From Clostridium sp. CS001 (GTDB lineage Bacteria; Bacillota; Clostridia; Clostridiales; Clostridiaceae), in assembly GCF_020443565.1 (NCBI RefSeq), contig NZ_JAIZZN010000008.1, forward strand, positions 62,001 through 126,000: DNA of 64,000 bases, given 5' to 3'. Positions 36,241 through 48,163 of the stretch are shown here, one piece after another; within the stretch, counting starts at the first letter, position 1; each line of letters begins with the position of its first letter. Made by a program: the position numbers and the translations under genes. Under the pieces are notes generated by a model. The model was given only the letters and a program-made list of their open reading frames with translations, was not told where the DNA came from and did not search any database.

Positions 36241-37471
36241 TATTTCTGATAAAGAAAGCAATGCTACCAATGAATCTAAAGAAAGCTGAAGAACATAAAG
36301 CAAAATAAATACTTGTGTGACTAAGAATAAAATCTCCTAGGGTGGGTGCTAAAAATAATGTAATGCTCGTTAAAGTTACATGAACCCCAATATATAAGAT
36401 TCTATTTTTGGATGGTGTTACTTCTAAAAGTAATGTAAGTAATGCAGTGATAGTGCCAGAAGTAAAAAATCCTGTAATTAACCCTGTTACTGTAATTATG
36501 TATAGATTTGGAGACAATGCGAAAAGTATTGGAGTTGCTGCCATTCCAAGGGTAGCAGTAGACATAACAAAGGAGTTACCCTTTTTATGAATTAGTCTTT
36601 TCCAGTAACCAAAACTGAAAAACATTACTATAGCAGAGGTTATACTAAGGATTGTAAGCCACCATTCATCTGCACCTAAGTATTTTATTTGATAAATATT
36701 AAATAATGGCCACCCCATTTGCCAGCCAAAATGAAAAAGCAACGAGCAAACAAGAAAAATTTTAAATTGCTTATTTGAAAATATCTCTGAAAATGATTCC
36801 TTTAAGTTTATATTTAATTTAGTAGAACAAGAGGTTTCCTTAATTTTGCTAAAGGTATATATTTCAAACAAGCCAATAATAAAGGCTAATACAAAAAATA
36901 TTTGATATACCTTAATAATGTTATCCCCTGAACTTCCAAAGTTTTTAAGTACTATACCTATTATGTATGCACTAATAATCTGAGCTAATGTAGAGAATTT
37001 ATTTCTAGCCGATATTGCTGTAGGCTGAATATCGCTTGGAAAGATATCACCGGAAAAACTTTGTAGTGCTGTTGCTGATACAGATTCAGGAAAATTCATT
37101 AAACTAGATAGAATTACAAAAGACATAGGTTGCATTGCACTTGGTAAGAGGGGAATAAAGGCAAAGGATAAGACAAATAGCCTACTACCTAAAAAAAACC
37201 TCATCATATTCCTTTTCTTATCACTTGTATTGCTCATCATAATTAGACCAGGTATTGTAACAAATACAGCTATTAGACCAGGTAGGGAGGTGGATAGAGA
37301 GACATGTGATTCAGTTCCACCTAGCCTAAATATAAATTTGGCGGCAAACGGCTTGTACAAATTTACTACTATGTTAAACAGTATTCCATTTAAAACATAG
37401 TACCTAATATTATGCTCTTGAATGGAAAGTTCCCGCCTATTACTAAAAAGTCCCCTTAATACATCTATCAT
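36215..37471 (-). CDS. Major facilitator superfamily transporter
   Basis: 418 residues, about 12 hydrophobic helices, no signal peptide. MFS-style charged loops are seen after helix 2 (MSNTSDKKRNMMRFFLGSR) and midway (YWKRLIHKKGNSF). The substrate is unknown. It is the second gene of a leftward pair with a MarR regulator 57 bases upstream; in such pairs the transporter is often a drug exporter controlled by the regulator. The end of the gene runs into its own terminator. Confidence 0.85.
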   Translation of the reverse strand: MIDVLRGLFSNRRELSIQEHNIRYYVLNGILFNIVVNLYKPFAAKFIFRLGGTESHVSLSTSLPGLIAVFVTIPGLIMMSNTSDKKRNMMRFFLGSRLFVLSFAFIPLLPSAMQPMSFVILSSLMNFPESVSATALQSFSGDIFPSDIQPTAISARNKFSTLAQIISAYIIGIVLKNFGSSGDNIIKVYQIFFVLAFIIGLFEIYTFSKIKETSCSTKLNINLKESFSEIFSNKQFKIFLVCSLLFHFGWQMGWPLFNIYQIKYLGADEWWLTILSITSAIVMFFSFGYWKRLIHKKGNSFVMSTATLGMAATPILFALSPNLYIITVTGLITGFFTSGTITALLTLLLEVTPSKNRILYIGVHVTLTSITLFLAPTLGDFILSHTSIYFALCSSAFFRFIGSIAFFIRNKKITPSLN

Positions 37472-37528
37472 GATTACACCTCTAAATTCATATATAGTTG
37501 TTAATATTGCAGTATCGCAGGTGATGAT

Positions 37529-37984
37529 TTAATTATCACCAGAACAAAATGAAGAATTATATACTACGTCTAAATATTTAATGAATTCTATTCTATCATT
37601 AGAATCTATTGATTTTAATGCTTCATTCACAAATTTACATCTTTCATCTAGCACCTTATCAATAATATCGTAACCCTTTTTTAAAACACTTACCCTAACT
37701 ACTCTTCTATCTTTAATATCTCGTGTTCGCTCTACAAGTCCACTACTTTCCATTCTATCGACTAAATCAGTTATAGTACTAGGAGCTTGGAAAAGTTTTA
37801 AACTAAGATCACTTATTGTTAATTCTCCATTGTGTATTAGATATTGAAGAGCGTCAAATTGTGGAGGAGTAATTTTATAATCATCAAGAATTGTTCTACC
37901 CCTTTTTTTAATACCAAAACATACCTTTCTTAATAAAAATTCAATTTTTACTATATGTTCATCATAATCTTTATTATTATCCAT
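37529..37984 (-). CDS. MarR family transcriptional regulator
   Basis: 151 residues. The winged-helix core is clear: PPQFDALQYLIHNGELTISDLSLKLFQAPSTITDLVDRMESSGLVERTRDIKDRRVVRVSVL (about residues 40-105), with dimerisation helices at both ends. MarR proteins bind palindromes and release them on binding a ligand. A perfect 25-bp palindrome lies 30 bases upstream (38014-38038) and is the likely autoregulatory operator. The MFS gene follows in the same direction. Confidence 0.93.
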   Translation of the reverse strand: MDNNKDYDEHIVKIEFLLRKVCFGIKKRGRTILDDYKITPPQFDALQYLIHNGELTISDLSLKLFQAPSTITDLVDRMESSGLVERTRDIKDRRVVRVSVLKKGYDIIDKVLDERCKFVNEALKSIDSNDRIEFIKYLDVVYNSSFCSGDN

Positions 37985-38013
37985 ATTTTAGCCCACTTTC
38001 AGTTAGTTTTAGT

Positions 38014-38038
38014 ACAAAATAATTAGTAATTATTTTGT
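38014..38038. promoter_or_regulatory. Perfect 25-bp palindrome, probable MarR operator
   Basis: Arms ACAAAATAATTA (38014-38025) and TAATTATTTTGT (38027-38038) around one G. It sits in the promoter region of marR. Confidence 0.65.
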
Positions 38039-38275
38039 TACTTATAACGAAAATTATATATTTCGTCTCACGAATAATTATATACTCTAATGTTTAGCAA
38101 GTCAATTAAATAAATACTTATATGTATTTATTATGTAGAGTTATTTTGAGTATGTTTTACAGAAAGTTAATAATGATTTAAGCTTTATCATGCTAGAATA
38201 TGATATAAGATTAAAAGGATACTTAAATAGTAATAATTGATTTCTAGCTAGGAAGTAATAGGAGGAATTGCATAA

Positions 38276-38692
38276 ATGTATGGTAAATTTTCTAGAATAT
38301 TTTATGGGTGGGATAGATTTTCAAAAACAACAATAATCCTAGGGATGTTATTTTTAATAACTGGGTATGCATGGGCGTTAGGCGTAGCACTTATCATTTA
38401 TTCAATTTTGAGAAACAAATCAACAAATGTAAGAGGGCGAGATAACCAAAAGTTTGTTTTTGAAAATATGGAGAGAAATTTTTATTATAAAATCAGTGAT
38501 TTTAAGCAAAGGTTGAAATTAAATAATATTAAAATTACAAAGAGTAAGTTTTTTAAAAAATTAAATGAAAAAAGAAAGTATATAGTTACTAATTGCCCTA
38601 AATGTTCGCAAAAGTTAAGATTGCCAAGGGGAAAGGGTAAAATTATTGTAACTTGCTCAAAATGTTGCAGTGAATTTAGATTAAGGACATAA
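38276..38692 (+). CDS. Membrane protein with C-terminal zinc ribbon
   Basis: 138 residues. A hydrophobic stretch at about 18-45 (TTIILGMLFLITGYAWALGVALIIYSIL) could be one or two membrane helices. A basic linker leads to a C-terminal zinc ribbon, CPKCSQKLRLPRGKGKIIV then CSKC, the small zinc-ribbon type seen in many Firmicute proteins. Function unknown; the ribbon may bind nucleic acid or protein at the inner face of the membrane. AGGAGG is well placed; a long perfect terminator follows. Confidence 0.75.
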   Translation: MYGKFSRIFYGWDRFSKTTIILGMLFLITGYAWALGVALIIYSILRNKSTNVRGRDNQKFVFENMERNFYYKISDFKQRLKLNNIKITKSKFFKKLNEKRKYIVTNCPKCSQKLRLPRGKGKIIVTCSKCCSEFRLRT

Positions 38693-38744
38693 AAACAAAT
38701 AAAATGGATATCCTATATATAGGATATCCATTTTATTTGTTTTT
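38691..38744. terminator. Bidirectional terminator, perfect 27-bp-arm palindrome
   Basis: Arms run 38691-38717 and 38718-38744 and are exact reverse complements (outer AAAAACAAAT / ATTTGTTTTT, inner GGATATCC). It serves the rightward zinc-ribbon gene and the leftward abrB-type gene. Confidence 0.9.
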
Positions 38745-38779
38745 GCATACTACAGTTTGCAAAAACAAAATCTTTTTAT

Positions 38780-39025
38780 TTATTTACCTGAACCTAATTC
38801 AGCAAGACAGTCTTTACAAATATTTTTACCTTTGTAATTTACAACGTCTCTTGCGTTTTGGCAGAAAATACAAGCTGGCTCGTATTTCTTAAGGATTATT
38901 TGCTCACCATCTACATAAATTTCTAAAGCATCTTTGATATCTATATCCAAAGTTCTTCTCAATTCTATTGGAATAACAATTCTTCCAAGTTCGTCCACTT
39001 TTCTTACAATACCTGTTGATTTCAT
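38780..39025 (-). CDS. abrB: AbrB-family transition-state regulator
   Basis: 81 residues. The N-terminal swapped-hairpin DNA-binding domain is near-canonical: MKSTGIVRKVDELGRIVIPIELRRTL, then DALEIYVDGEQIILKKYEP. The C-terminal half has CIFCQNARD and NICKDCLAELG, a CxxC/CxxC pair common in clostridial AbrB. AbrB represses stationary-phase and sporulation genes and is itself repressed by Spo0A~P. A consensus promoter and a 0A-box-like site lie upstream. GGAGGAAATTAA precedes the ATG. Confidence 0.93.
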   Translation of the reverse strand: MKSTGIVRKVDELGRIVIPIELRRTLDIDIKDALEIYVDGEQIILKKYEPACIFCQNARDVVNYKGKNICKDCLAELGSGK

Positions 39026-39045
39026 TTAATTTCCTCCTCGAACAT

Positions 39046-39096
39046 CTTTCGACTTATTTATAATTAAATTGTAGCAAAAGTAACATAATAAGTCAA
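39046..39096 (-). promoter_or_regulatory. abrB promoter with a Spo0A-box-like site
   Basis: On the minus strand TTGACT (39091-39096), a 17-bp gap and TACAAT (39068-39073). AAGTCGAAAG (39046-39055), close to the 0A box TTTGTCGAAA, lies just downstream of the start point, where bound Spo0A would block transcription. Confidence 0.75.
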
Positions 39097-39321
39097 TAGG
39101 TTTATTAAAAAATTTAATAAAAATAATAAATGTTAACAATTTTTTACGTATTATGCAAAAAGGATATTAAGAAATGTCACTTTTCATAGCATTATAATTG
39201 ACATTTATAGCATGCAGCATTTATTAAATAACATAATATCTATAATGCTGTGTAAATAGTGTAAGATGTTAAGGACTGAAAATATAGTTGATTGTATAGT
39301 GCAAAGTACGAATTAATAATA

Positions 39322-39358
39322 ACAAAAAAAGGTTAGTACATTAAAAACTGTACTAACA
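39322..39358 (-). terminator. Terminator of yajQ
   Basis: GTTAGTACA/TGTACTAAC hairpin followed, on the minus strand, by T7. The remainder of 39097-39321 shows no gene. Confidence 0.85.
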
Positions 39359-39371
39359 CTTAGTTGTGTAA

Positions 39372-39863
39372 CTATCTATAATTAGTAAATTGTAGAGGGA
39401 TATCAAAATCTTTTGATTTTACTAAAGCCATTACTTGTTGCAAATCATCAAGATCTTTACCCGTAACCCTTAGTTGGTTATCCATAATCTGAGCCTGAAC
39501 TTTAATTTTACTAGCCTTAATCTCTGCAATTATTTTTTTAGCTTTTTCTGTAGAAATACCTTTTACAATTTTAGCTGTTTGCCTTGCAGCTCCTAAGGTA
39601 GCAGGTTCTTGTTTACCTAAGTCCAATGATTTTCCTGATATACCTCTTTTAATTAATTTACTTGTAAGAACCTCTATAACTGACTTTAATTTAAAATCAT
39701 CATCCGATACTATTTTAATATCTTCTTTAACTAAGGTGATTTCAGTAATAGTGTTTTTAAAGTCGTATCTTTGTTTAATTTCCTTTAATGCTTGGTTTAT
39801 TGCATTGTCTACTTCTTGTAGATCTACATCTGAGACTATGTCAAATGAATGAGCAGCTGCCAT
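39372..39863 (-). CDS. yajQ: YajQ family nucleotide-binding protein
   Basis: 163 residues, the family's usual length. Typical blocks are [32 protein letters not shown] at the start, the [15 protein letters not shown] middle and [23 protein letters not shown] near the end. Members fold as two RRM-like domains; in Xanthomonas and Pseudomonas relatives bind cyclic di-GMP, and others bind RNA or GTP. The role in clostridia is unproven. AGGAGGTTTTAA precedes the ATG; the gene stands alone. Confidence 0.93.
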   Translation of the reverse strand: MAAAHSFDIVSDVDLQEVDNAINQALKEIKQRYDFKNTITEITLVKEDIKIVSDDDFKLKSVIEVLTSKLIKRGISGKSLDLGKQEPATLGAARQTAKIVKGISTEKAKKIIAEIKASKIKVQAQIMDNQLRVTGKDLDDLQQVMALVKSKDFDIPLQFTNYR

Positions 39864-40208
39864 AATTTAAAACCTCCTTTATAGTTTAAGCATATCAAAA
39901 AAAATAATAGGTTATTAAATAAACTATTTTTTATATGCCAAATAAAATTCTCTTAATTAATAGTAGAGTAATAATATGAAAATGTCCAGTAGTTAATGGT
40001 AAATATTATAATTTTAGATTAAATAGATTACTTTATCTATTATTAGTAGAAGTGTATAAAAGTTTATTGATAACTAAAAATAAAGTACTTTTTTTACTAA
40101 GGTATACAAAAAATTCAACGATATATTACTAAAGGTAAAAAATGAATATTTTAAATATCTATTACATGCATAATAATCTGTGCATAAATGTTTTAAAGGA
40201 GAGAAAAT
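39864..40208. other. AT-rich intergenic region between yajQ and the histidine kinase gene
   Basis: 345 bases between divergent genes. TAATAG/CTATTT-type short inverted repeats occur near 39905-39935. No gene, strong promoter or known RNA could be supported. Confidence 0.4.
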
Positions 40209-40844
40209 TTGAAATTAAATAAAAAAAATAAATTAAATAATATAAAGGTTAAAAAAGAATCTAAGCAAATAAATTACATTGATCAACATTTCTTGTTTAA
40301 TACTTTAAATAGTATATTATCACTTTGTAGAGATGATTCTGAAAAGGCTAGGAAGGTTGTATTAGAACTTAGTAGTTACTTGAGATTTAACTTTAATGTA
40401 GCAGATGAAGGTGTATTTCTATATGAAGAAATCGAGTGTATAAAAGCATATTTATATATTCAAGAGATTAGGTTTGGAGAAAGATTAAAGGTTAGATATG
40501 ATATCCAAGAAGATATAAACTTCTTAATTCCCCAAAATTCACTATACAATTTAATAGATAACGCAGTTAATCATGGAATTCTAAAAAAGAATCAAGGAGG
40601 AACAGTAACTTTTATTGTTATGAGGGATGGAGAAGAGATAGCTATAAAAATTCAGGATGATGGCGTAGGAATGGAAGAAAATCAAATAATGCAAATACTA
40701 AATGATAAAAATTATGGATCATTTGCGACCTCAAAGGTTCAATTTAATGATTTATATAATGCAAAGGTAGAAGTAATTAGTAAATTGCACAAGGGGACTT
40801 GTATAATGCTACATATACCAATAGAAAATATAAAATGTGAATAG
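40209..40844 (+). CDS. Cytosolic LytS-type sensor histidine kinase without input domain
   Basis: 211 residues from TTG 40209 (AAAGGAGAG upstream). It begins almost directly with the His_kinase dimerisation box (DQHFLFNTLNSILSL; phosphoacceptor H27) and continues with the ATPase N-box (NLIDNAVNHGIL) and G-box (DDGVGMEENQ). There is no membrane segment, PAS or GAF part; it is less than half the size of classic LytS. It should phosphorylate the LytTR regulator encoded 161 bases downstream. The signal must come from elsewhere, or the kinase works with a partner. Confidence 0.85.
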   Translation: MKLNKKNKLNNIKVKKESKQINYIDQHFLFNTLNSILSLCRDDSEKARKVVLELSSYLRFNFNVADEGVFLYEEIECIKAYLYIQEIRFGERLKVRYDIQEDINFLIPQNSLYNLIDNAVNHGILKKNQGGTVTFIVMRDGEEIAIKIQDDGVGMEENQIMQILNDKNYGSFATSKVQFNDLYNAKVEVISKLHKGTCIMLHIPIENIKCE

Positions 40845-41020
40845 CTTTTTAAATATCAAACTTATTTCCTATGAAGTTAGAATTATACATTAAATTGACA
40901 AGATTTACATGGTGAAGTAGAATTGTAATGTAAAAGTTACATATAAAAAATAATGAGCAAATAATATAGTATATTTTGCTTTTATTATTAAGATGAAATT
41001 TAAATATGGGTGGGGTTTGT

Positions 41021-41779
41021 ATGTTAAGGGTGGTCTTAGTAGATGATGAAAAGTTATCTTTAGATGAGTTAAGCTTTATTTTAAGCAAAAATAGTGAAGT
41101 AGAAATCATAGGGAAGTATTTAGATCCCTTAGCTGCATTAGAATTTATAAAACAATCAAAACCAGAAGTGGTGTTTTTAGATATAGAAATGACAGAGCTT
41201 GATGGGTTTACCCTAGCAGAAGAAATATGTAAGATGGATTTTCCGGTGAGCATTGTGTTTGCAACAGTATTTGATAAATATGCTATAAAGGCTTTTGAAA
41301 TGAATGCCATTGATTATGTTTTAAAACCATTTTCAGAGGTAAGGCTAGAACTTACAATGGATAAAATATATGAAAGATATAATTCAAATAAAAATATATC
41401 TTCTTATTGTTATAATAATGTGCTTCCAGAACAAGCAGCAATTAAGGGTATAAAAAAGTTACCACTTTGGAAAGAGGAATGCATTTTTCTCGTTCACCCA
41501 AATGATATATTGTATTGCACGGTGTTAAACAAAGAGGTATTTGTATTAACTAAAGAAGCTACTTTTACAACACAATATACATTAAGCCAATTGGGAAATA
41601 AATTGATTAATCATAATTTTTTTAGGAGTCATAAAAGTTATTTAGTTAATTTAGATAAAATTTATAAAATAGTCCCATGGTTTAACAGCACTTTCGTGCT
41701 CAAAATTGAAGACTGGAAAGAAGAAGTGCCTGTAAGTAGACATTATGTTAAAGATTTTAAAAAAGTACTTAACATGTAA
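41021..41779 (+). CDS. LytTR-family response regulator
   Basis: 252 residues from ATG 41021, with GGGTGGGG just upstream; an earlier in-frame ATG at 41006 overlaps that ribosome site. The receiver has D8/D9 and phosphoacceptor D54 (VVFLDIEMTELDGF), with the switch Lys in YVLKPFS. The C-terminal LytTR DNA-binding domain (about 145-252) shows DILYCTVLNKEVFVLTKEATF and NFFRSHKSYLVNLDKI. It is the likely partner of the kinase at 40209. Target genes are unknown; LytTR sites are too loose to call here. Confidence 0.92.
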   Translation: MLRVVLVDDEKLSLDELSFILSKNSEVEIIGKYLDPLAALEFIKQSKPEVVFLDIEMTELDGFTLAEEICKMDFPVSIVFATVFDKYAIKAFEMNAIDYVLKPFSEVRLELTMDKIYERYNSNKNISSYCYNNVLPEQAAIKGIKKLPLWKEECIFLVHPNDILYCTVLNKEVFVLTKEATFTTQYTLSQLGNKLINHNFFRSHKSYLVNLDKIYKIVPWFNSTFVLKIEDWKEEVPVSRHYVKDFKKVLNM

Positions 41780-41875
41780 TATTAACAACTATGAAAATAT
41801 TAAATCAGCGTTACATTTAAAGCTGTTTTAATAAGTTGTCTTGCAAATTATTATAGATTAGAACGAGGGGTATAG

Positions 41876-42259
41876 ATGAAAAGTATACTAATAGTGGATG
41901 ATGAAGTTAATAATAGGTTATTGTTAGAGGAAATATTAGAAGGATTTAAAGAGCAGGGAGTAGAAATACTTTTGGCAGAAGATGGAGCACAAGCTTTGGA
42001 CATAATAGTAAGCAAAAAACCTAATTTGGTATTCTTAGATATTATGATGCCTGAAATTAATGGGTATCAGGTATGTAATATAGTTAAAGGGGATTTTAAA
42101 CTTTCAGATATTTATATAGTACTATTAACAGCTAGGGGACAGGAGAAGGATAAAAATAGAGGACTAGAAGCTTTGTGTGATAAGTACATTACGAAACCTT
42201 TTTCATTTAAAGAGGTTTTAACCACAGCTGAAAATGTATTAGAATTAAAAAATTGCTAA
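41876..42259 (+). CDS. Stand-alone receiver domain (CheY-like)
   Basis: 127 residues, one receiver domain and nothing else. VDDE (D8, D9), phosphoacceptor D55 in LVFLDIMMPEINGY, Thr in LLTARG and the switch Lys in ITKPFS are all present. It could pass phosphate or bind a target protein by contact. It follows the LytTR pair by 96 bases with its own GAGGGG-type ribosome site, so it may belong to the same signalling set. Motility genes are not nearby, so a chemotaxis role is not implied. Confidence 0.92.
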   Translation: MKSILIVDDEVNNRLLLEEILEGFKEQGVEILLAEDGAQALDIIVSKKPNLVFLDIMMPEINGYQVCNIVKGDFKLSDIYIVLLTARGQEKDKNRGLEALCDKYITKPFSFKEVLTTAENVLELKNC

Positions 42260-42324
42260 GTTTCCTTAGGTATGTTTGAAAACAATAAAACACTATATTT
42301 TACATAAGTTACTTTATAGGTTTA

Positions 42325-42372
42325 ATCCTTTATCTTATAGCTCGCTTTAGGATAAAGGACTGAATCTTTTTT
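42325..42372 (+). terminator. Terminator after the CheY-like gene
   Basis: TCCTTTATC pairs with GATAAAGGA (flanked by further AATC-type pairing); CTTTTTT follows. Confidence 0.8.
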
Positions 42373-42507
42373 ATTTTATTTAAAATGGAAGTATGTTTTA
42401 AATATCATAAAATTGACCAAAATAAATAATGGATTAAAGGCATAAAGGGAATTCTGTGTCAGTCAAAAAAACAGACCATCCTCTGACTTGTTATTTATTT
42501 AAATGCG

Positions 42508-42525
42508 CCTTATACTATTATAAGG
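42508..42525. repeat. Perfect palindrome upstream of recQ
   Basis: CCTTATA-CTAT-TATAAGG, 29 bases before the recQ start. It could be an operator or just the -10 region; it does not match the Firmicute LexA box. Confidence 0.35.
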
Positions 42526-42553
42526 AATTATTCCGTATAAGAGAGGTAAATAT

Positions 42554-44728
42554 ATGTTATGTGAAGCACAAGAAAAATTAAAAAAACATTTTGGATATGA
42601 TAACTTTAGAAAAGGGCAAGAGAATGTAATAGAGAGTATAACACGTGGGATAGATACTTTTGCTATAATGCCTACGGGGGCAGGGAAATCACTTTGCTAT
42701 CAGATACCTGCTCTAATGTTTGAAGGGGTAACCCTTGTAATATCTCCGCTTATATCTCTAATGAAGGATCAAGTAGATACCTTAAATAGTGTAGGGATAG
42801 CTGCTGCATATATAAATAGCTCCTTAAGTGCAAGTGAGGTTAGCGAAAGAATAGATCAGGCTTCAAAGGGAGAGTTTAAACTTCTTTATGTTGCACCAGA
42901 AAGATTAGAATCAGAAGTCTTTTGTAGTATGTTAAATAGATTAACAATACCACTTGTAGCAGTGGATGAGGCTCATTGTGTATCTCAATGGGGGCATAAT
43001 TTTAGACCTAGTTATTCAGCAATTTCTAGTTTCATAAAAAGGCTAACCAAAACACCAATTGTAGCAGCTTTTACTGCCACAGCAACTCAAGTGGTAAAGG
43101 AAGATGTTATAAAATTATTAAAATTAAGAACCCCAGATGTTTATGTAACAGGCTTTAATAGGGAAAACCTGAATTTTAATGTTATTCGTGGAGAAAACAA
43201 AAGAGATTTCGTATTAAAATACGTTGAAGATAATAAGGACTCAGTAGGAATAATTTACACAGCCACAAGAAAAGAAAGTGAAAATCTTTATGAACTTTTG
43301 CGTAAGAAAGGATATAAAGCTGGAAAGTATCATGCGGGGCTTAGTGATGAAGAGCGACGAGAAAATCAAGAAAAGTTTTTGTATGATGATATAAGTATTA
43401 TAATAGCTACAAATGCTTTTGGAATGGGAATAGATAAATCAAATGTTAGATACGTAATTCATTATAATTTGCCAAAAAGCATGGAATCTTATTATCAGGA
43501 GGCAGGCCGTGCAGGCAGAGATGGCGAGCCTAGTGAATGCATATTGCTGTTTTCTGCAGCAGACGTTTTGCTTCAAAAGTTCCTTATGGAACAAAGTGTG
43601 GATTCGCCTGAAAGAAAGTTAAATGAATATAAAAAGCTCCAAGCTATGGTGGATTATTCACACACATCTAGATGTCTTAGGCAGTATATTTTAGAATACT
43701 TTGGTGAAGAAAATGTCCAAGATAAATGTGACAATTGTAGCACTTGTAATGATGAAAGTGAACTTGTAGATATAACTATTGAAGCACAAAAAATATTTTC
43801 TTGTATATTTAGGATGAAGGAAAGATACGGTACATCATTAATTGCAGAAGTGCTTCGCGGATCAAAAAATAAAAAGGTTTTAGACCTTGGTTTTGACAAG
43901 TTATCCACCTATGGAATAATAAAACAGTACACTGTTAAGGAGATAAGAGATCTTATAAACGTGCTTACTGCAGAAGATTATCTTTTGCTTTCAGAGGGGC
44001 AGTTCCCAGTGGTTCGTTTAAAAGATAAAGCAGTGGCGGTTTTGAAAAATAAGGAAAAGGTATATCAAAAGATTGAGAAAAAGAAAACCAAGGCAATTAA
44101 GGATTCTGGATTATTTGAAATTCTAAGGGCTCTTAGAAAAGAGATTTCAGAGAGGGAAAAGGTACCACCATATATTGTGTTTACAGATAGTACACTAAGA
44201 GAGATGAGCGAATACTTTCCAGTAGATGAGAAAGAAATGATTAATATCAAAGGTGTAGGAGAATCTAAGCTTAATAAATATGGGGGAGAATTTATTGAGG
44301 CTATTAAAAACTATATGAAAGAAAATAATATAGAACTTAAGTCAGAAATACTATATAATGAAGAAACATATGGGGATGAAAAAGTAGAATGTGCGATTAT
44401 GCAAGAAAGCGAAGAAAATGATAAGGTTCCTAGCCATGTTATTACCTATAACATGTATAAACAAGGGAAAACTATAGAAGAGATAATCAGCGAAAGAGAA
44501 TTAAAAAGCGTTACAGTACAAGACCACATTTTAAAATGTGCTTATGAAGGCTTTGATGTTAACTTAGATGATTTTATTCCAAAAGATCACGAAGCACTTA
44601 TTGTTGAAGTCATAGAAAAAATTGGAGCTTCAAAATTAAAACCTATTAAAGATGCATTGCCAAAGGCAATAGATTATTTAGCTATAAAAGTAGCTATATT
44701 TAAGCACTATAACAATAAAATTTCTTAG
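42554..44728 (+). CDS. recQ: ATP-dependent DNA helicase RecQ
   Basis: 724 residues. Helicase motifs: FRKGQENVI, Walker A MPTGAGKSLCYQIPA, DEAH box VDEAHCVSQWGHNFRP, motif VI YYQEAGRAGRDG. Then the zinc-binding RecQ-Ct (RCLRQYILEYFGEENVQDKCDNCSTC), winged helix, HRDC domain (about residues 525-600) and a C-terminal HTH-like tail (HVITYNMYKQGKTIEEIISEREL). It unwinds forked DNA in repair. GAGAGGT stands at -9. The DEAD-type helicase gene follows by 15 bases, probably in one operon. Confidence 0.96.
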   Translation: MLCEAQEKLKKHFGYDNFRKGQENVIESITRGIDTFAIMPTGAGKSLCYQIPALMFEGVTLVISPLISLMKDQVDTLNSVGIAAAYINSSLSASEVSERIDQASKGEFKLLYVAPERLESEVFCSMLNRLTIPLVAVDEAHCVSQWGHNFRPSYSAISSFIKRLTKTPIVAAFTATATQVVKEDVIKLLKLRTPDVYVTGFNRENLNFNVIRGENKRDFVLKYVEDNKDSVGIIYTATRKESENLYELLRKKGYKAGKYHAGLSDEERRENQEKFLYDDISIIIATNAFGMGIDKSNVRYVIHYNLPKSMESYYQEAGRAGRDGEPSECILLFSAADVLLQKFLMEQSVDSPERKLNEYKKLQAMVDYSHTSRCLRQYILEYFGEENVQDKCDNCSTCNDESELVDITIEAQKIFSCIFRMKERYGTSLIAEVLRGSKNKKVLDLGFDKLSTYGIIKQYTVKEIRDLINVLTAEDYLLLSEGQFPVVRLKDKAVAVLKNKEKVYQKIEKKKTKAIKDSGLFEILRALRKEISEREKVPPYIVFTDSTLREMSEYFPVDEKEMINIKGVGESKLNKYGGEFIEAIKNYMKENNIELKSEILYNEETYGDEKVECAIMQESEENDKVPSHVITYNMYKQGKTIEEIISERELKSVTVQDHILKCAYEGFDVNLDDFIPKDHEALIVEVIEKIGASKLKPIKDALPKAIDYLAIKVAIFKHYNNKIS

Positions 44729-44743
44729 GAAAAAGGAGAAAGT

Positions 44744-47598
<2,855 letters not shown>

Positions 47599-47602
47599 AT
47601 AT

Positions 47603-47645
47603 AAAGCACTTCTAATAAAAATTTTATTAGAAGTGCTTTTTTTAA
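47603..47645 (+). terminator. Terminator after the YbiT-like gene
   Basis: AAAGCACTTCTAATAAAA pairs with TTTTATTAGAAGTGCTTT (18 bp, little loop), followed by T tract. It may also serve the leftward neighbour. Confidence 0.93.
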
Positions 47646-47649
47646 TTAG

Positions 47650-47853
47650 TTAAAAGCCAAAGCCGCCGAAACCGCCACGACCACCACAATTGCCACCAAA
47701 GCCGCCACTGCCTAAAAGTAAGAGAATTAACCAAAGACTATTACCATTTCCGCCGTTATTACCACAACTATTGTCACATCTATTTTCGCAGCAAGAAACT
47801 GGTTTGCAGCAACAATTATTATTACAACATGAGTGTCTATGTCTATGACTCAT
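47650..47853 (-). CDS. Small Cys/Gly-rich protein, probably spore-surface related
   Basis: 67 residues. The N-terminal half has ten cysteines among His, Asn and Ser (MSHRHRHSCCNNNCCCKP), then a hydrophobic stretch SLWLILLLLGSGGF and a Gly/Phe-rich tail ending GGFGGFGF. Hydrophobic core plus GGFGG tail recalls small sporulation proteins such as the YjcZ group, and the Cys pairs suggest cross-linking in a spore coat or exosporium. This is by composition only. GGGGG ribosome site nine bases before the ATG. Faces the YbiT-like gene. Confidence 0.65.
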   Translation of the reverse strand: MSHRHRHSCCNNNCCCKPVSCCENRCDNSCGNNGGNGNSLWLILLLLGSGGFGGNCGGRGGFGGFGF

Positions 47854-48152
47854 ATAAATAACCCCCTTTTATATTAAGGAACATCCAAAGAAGCTTTGAG
47901 CTAGTTTTATTTGAATATTCCTAAGTAAAGGTTTGAAAATACACTCAAGTTGTTAATATTTCAGCATTACGGATGATGATTTAATTAAGAAAGTTCTAGC
48001 TGATACTTTAATATATTCTATATTTCATTAAGTGTGAGTATAAAAGAGCTTTTACTAAAATACCTCCTTTTTAAAACTGCCAATTAATGATAATATAAAA
48101 TAAAGTGAAATATAAGTTAAACTATGAAAATACTTAGGAGGAATTATTTATG
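47854..48152 (+). promoter_or_regulatory. Former xth upstream region, now left flank of the mobile element
   Basis: No gene is seen. The last bases hold AGGAGGAATTATTTATG (48136-48152), a ribosome site and ATG that now open onto only eight codons before a stop. This is probably the original xth ribosome site. Confidence 0.5.
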
Positions 48153-48163
48153 TTATGTTTAGT
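48153..48163. repeat. Left end inverted repeat of the recombinase-trio element
   Basis: TTATGTTTAGT, exact reverse complement of 53884-53894. Confidence 0.65.

Noticed and set aside
38704-38892. 62-residue rightward reading frame
   Set aside because: It starts within a terminator and runs antisense through abrB.
40165-40190. Third ARG-box-like site (TGCATAATAATCTGTGCATAA)
   Set aside because: The two halves are too far apart for the 4-base spacer seen in the sites at 20393 and 20536.
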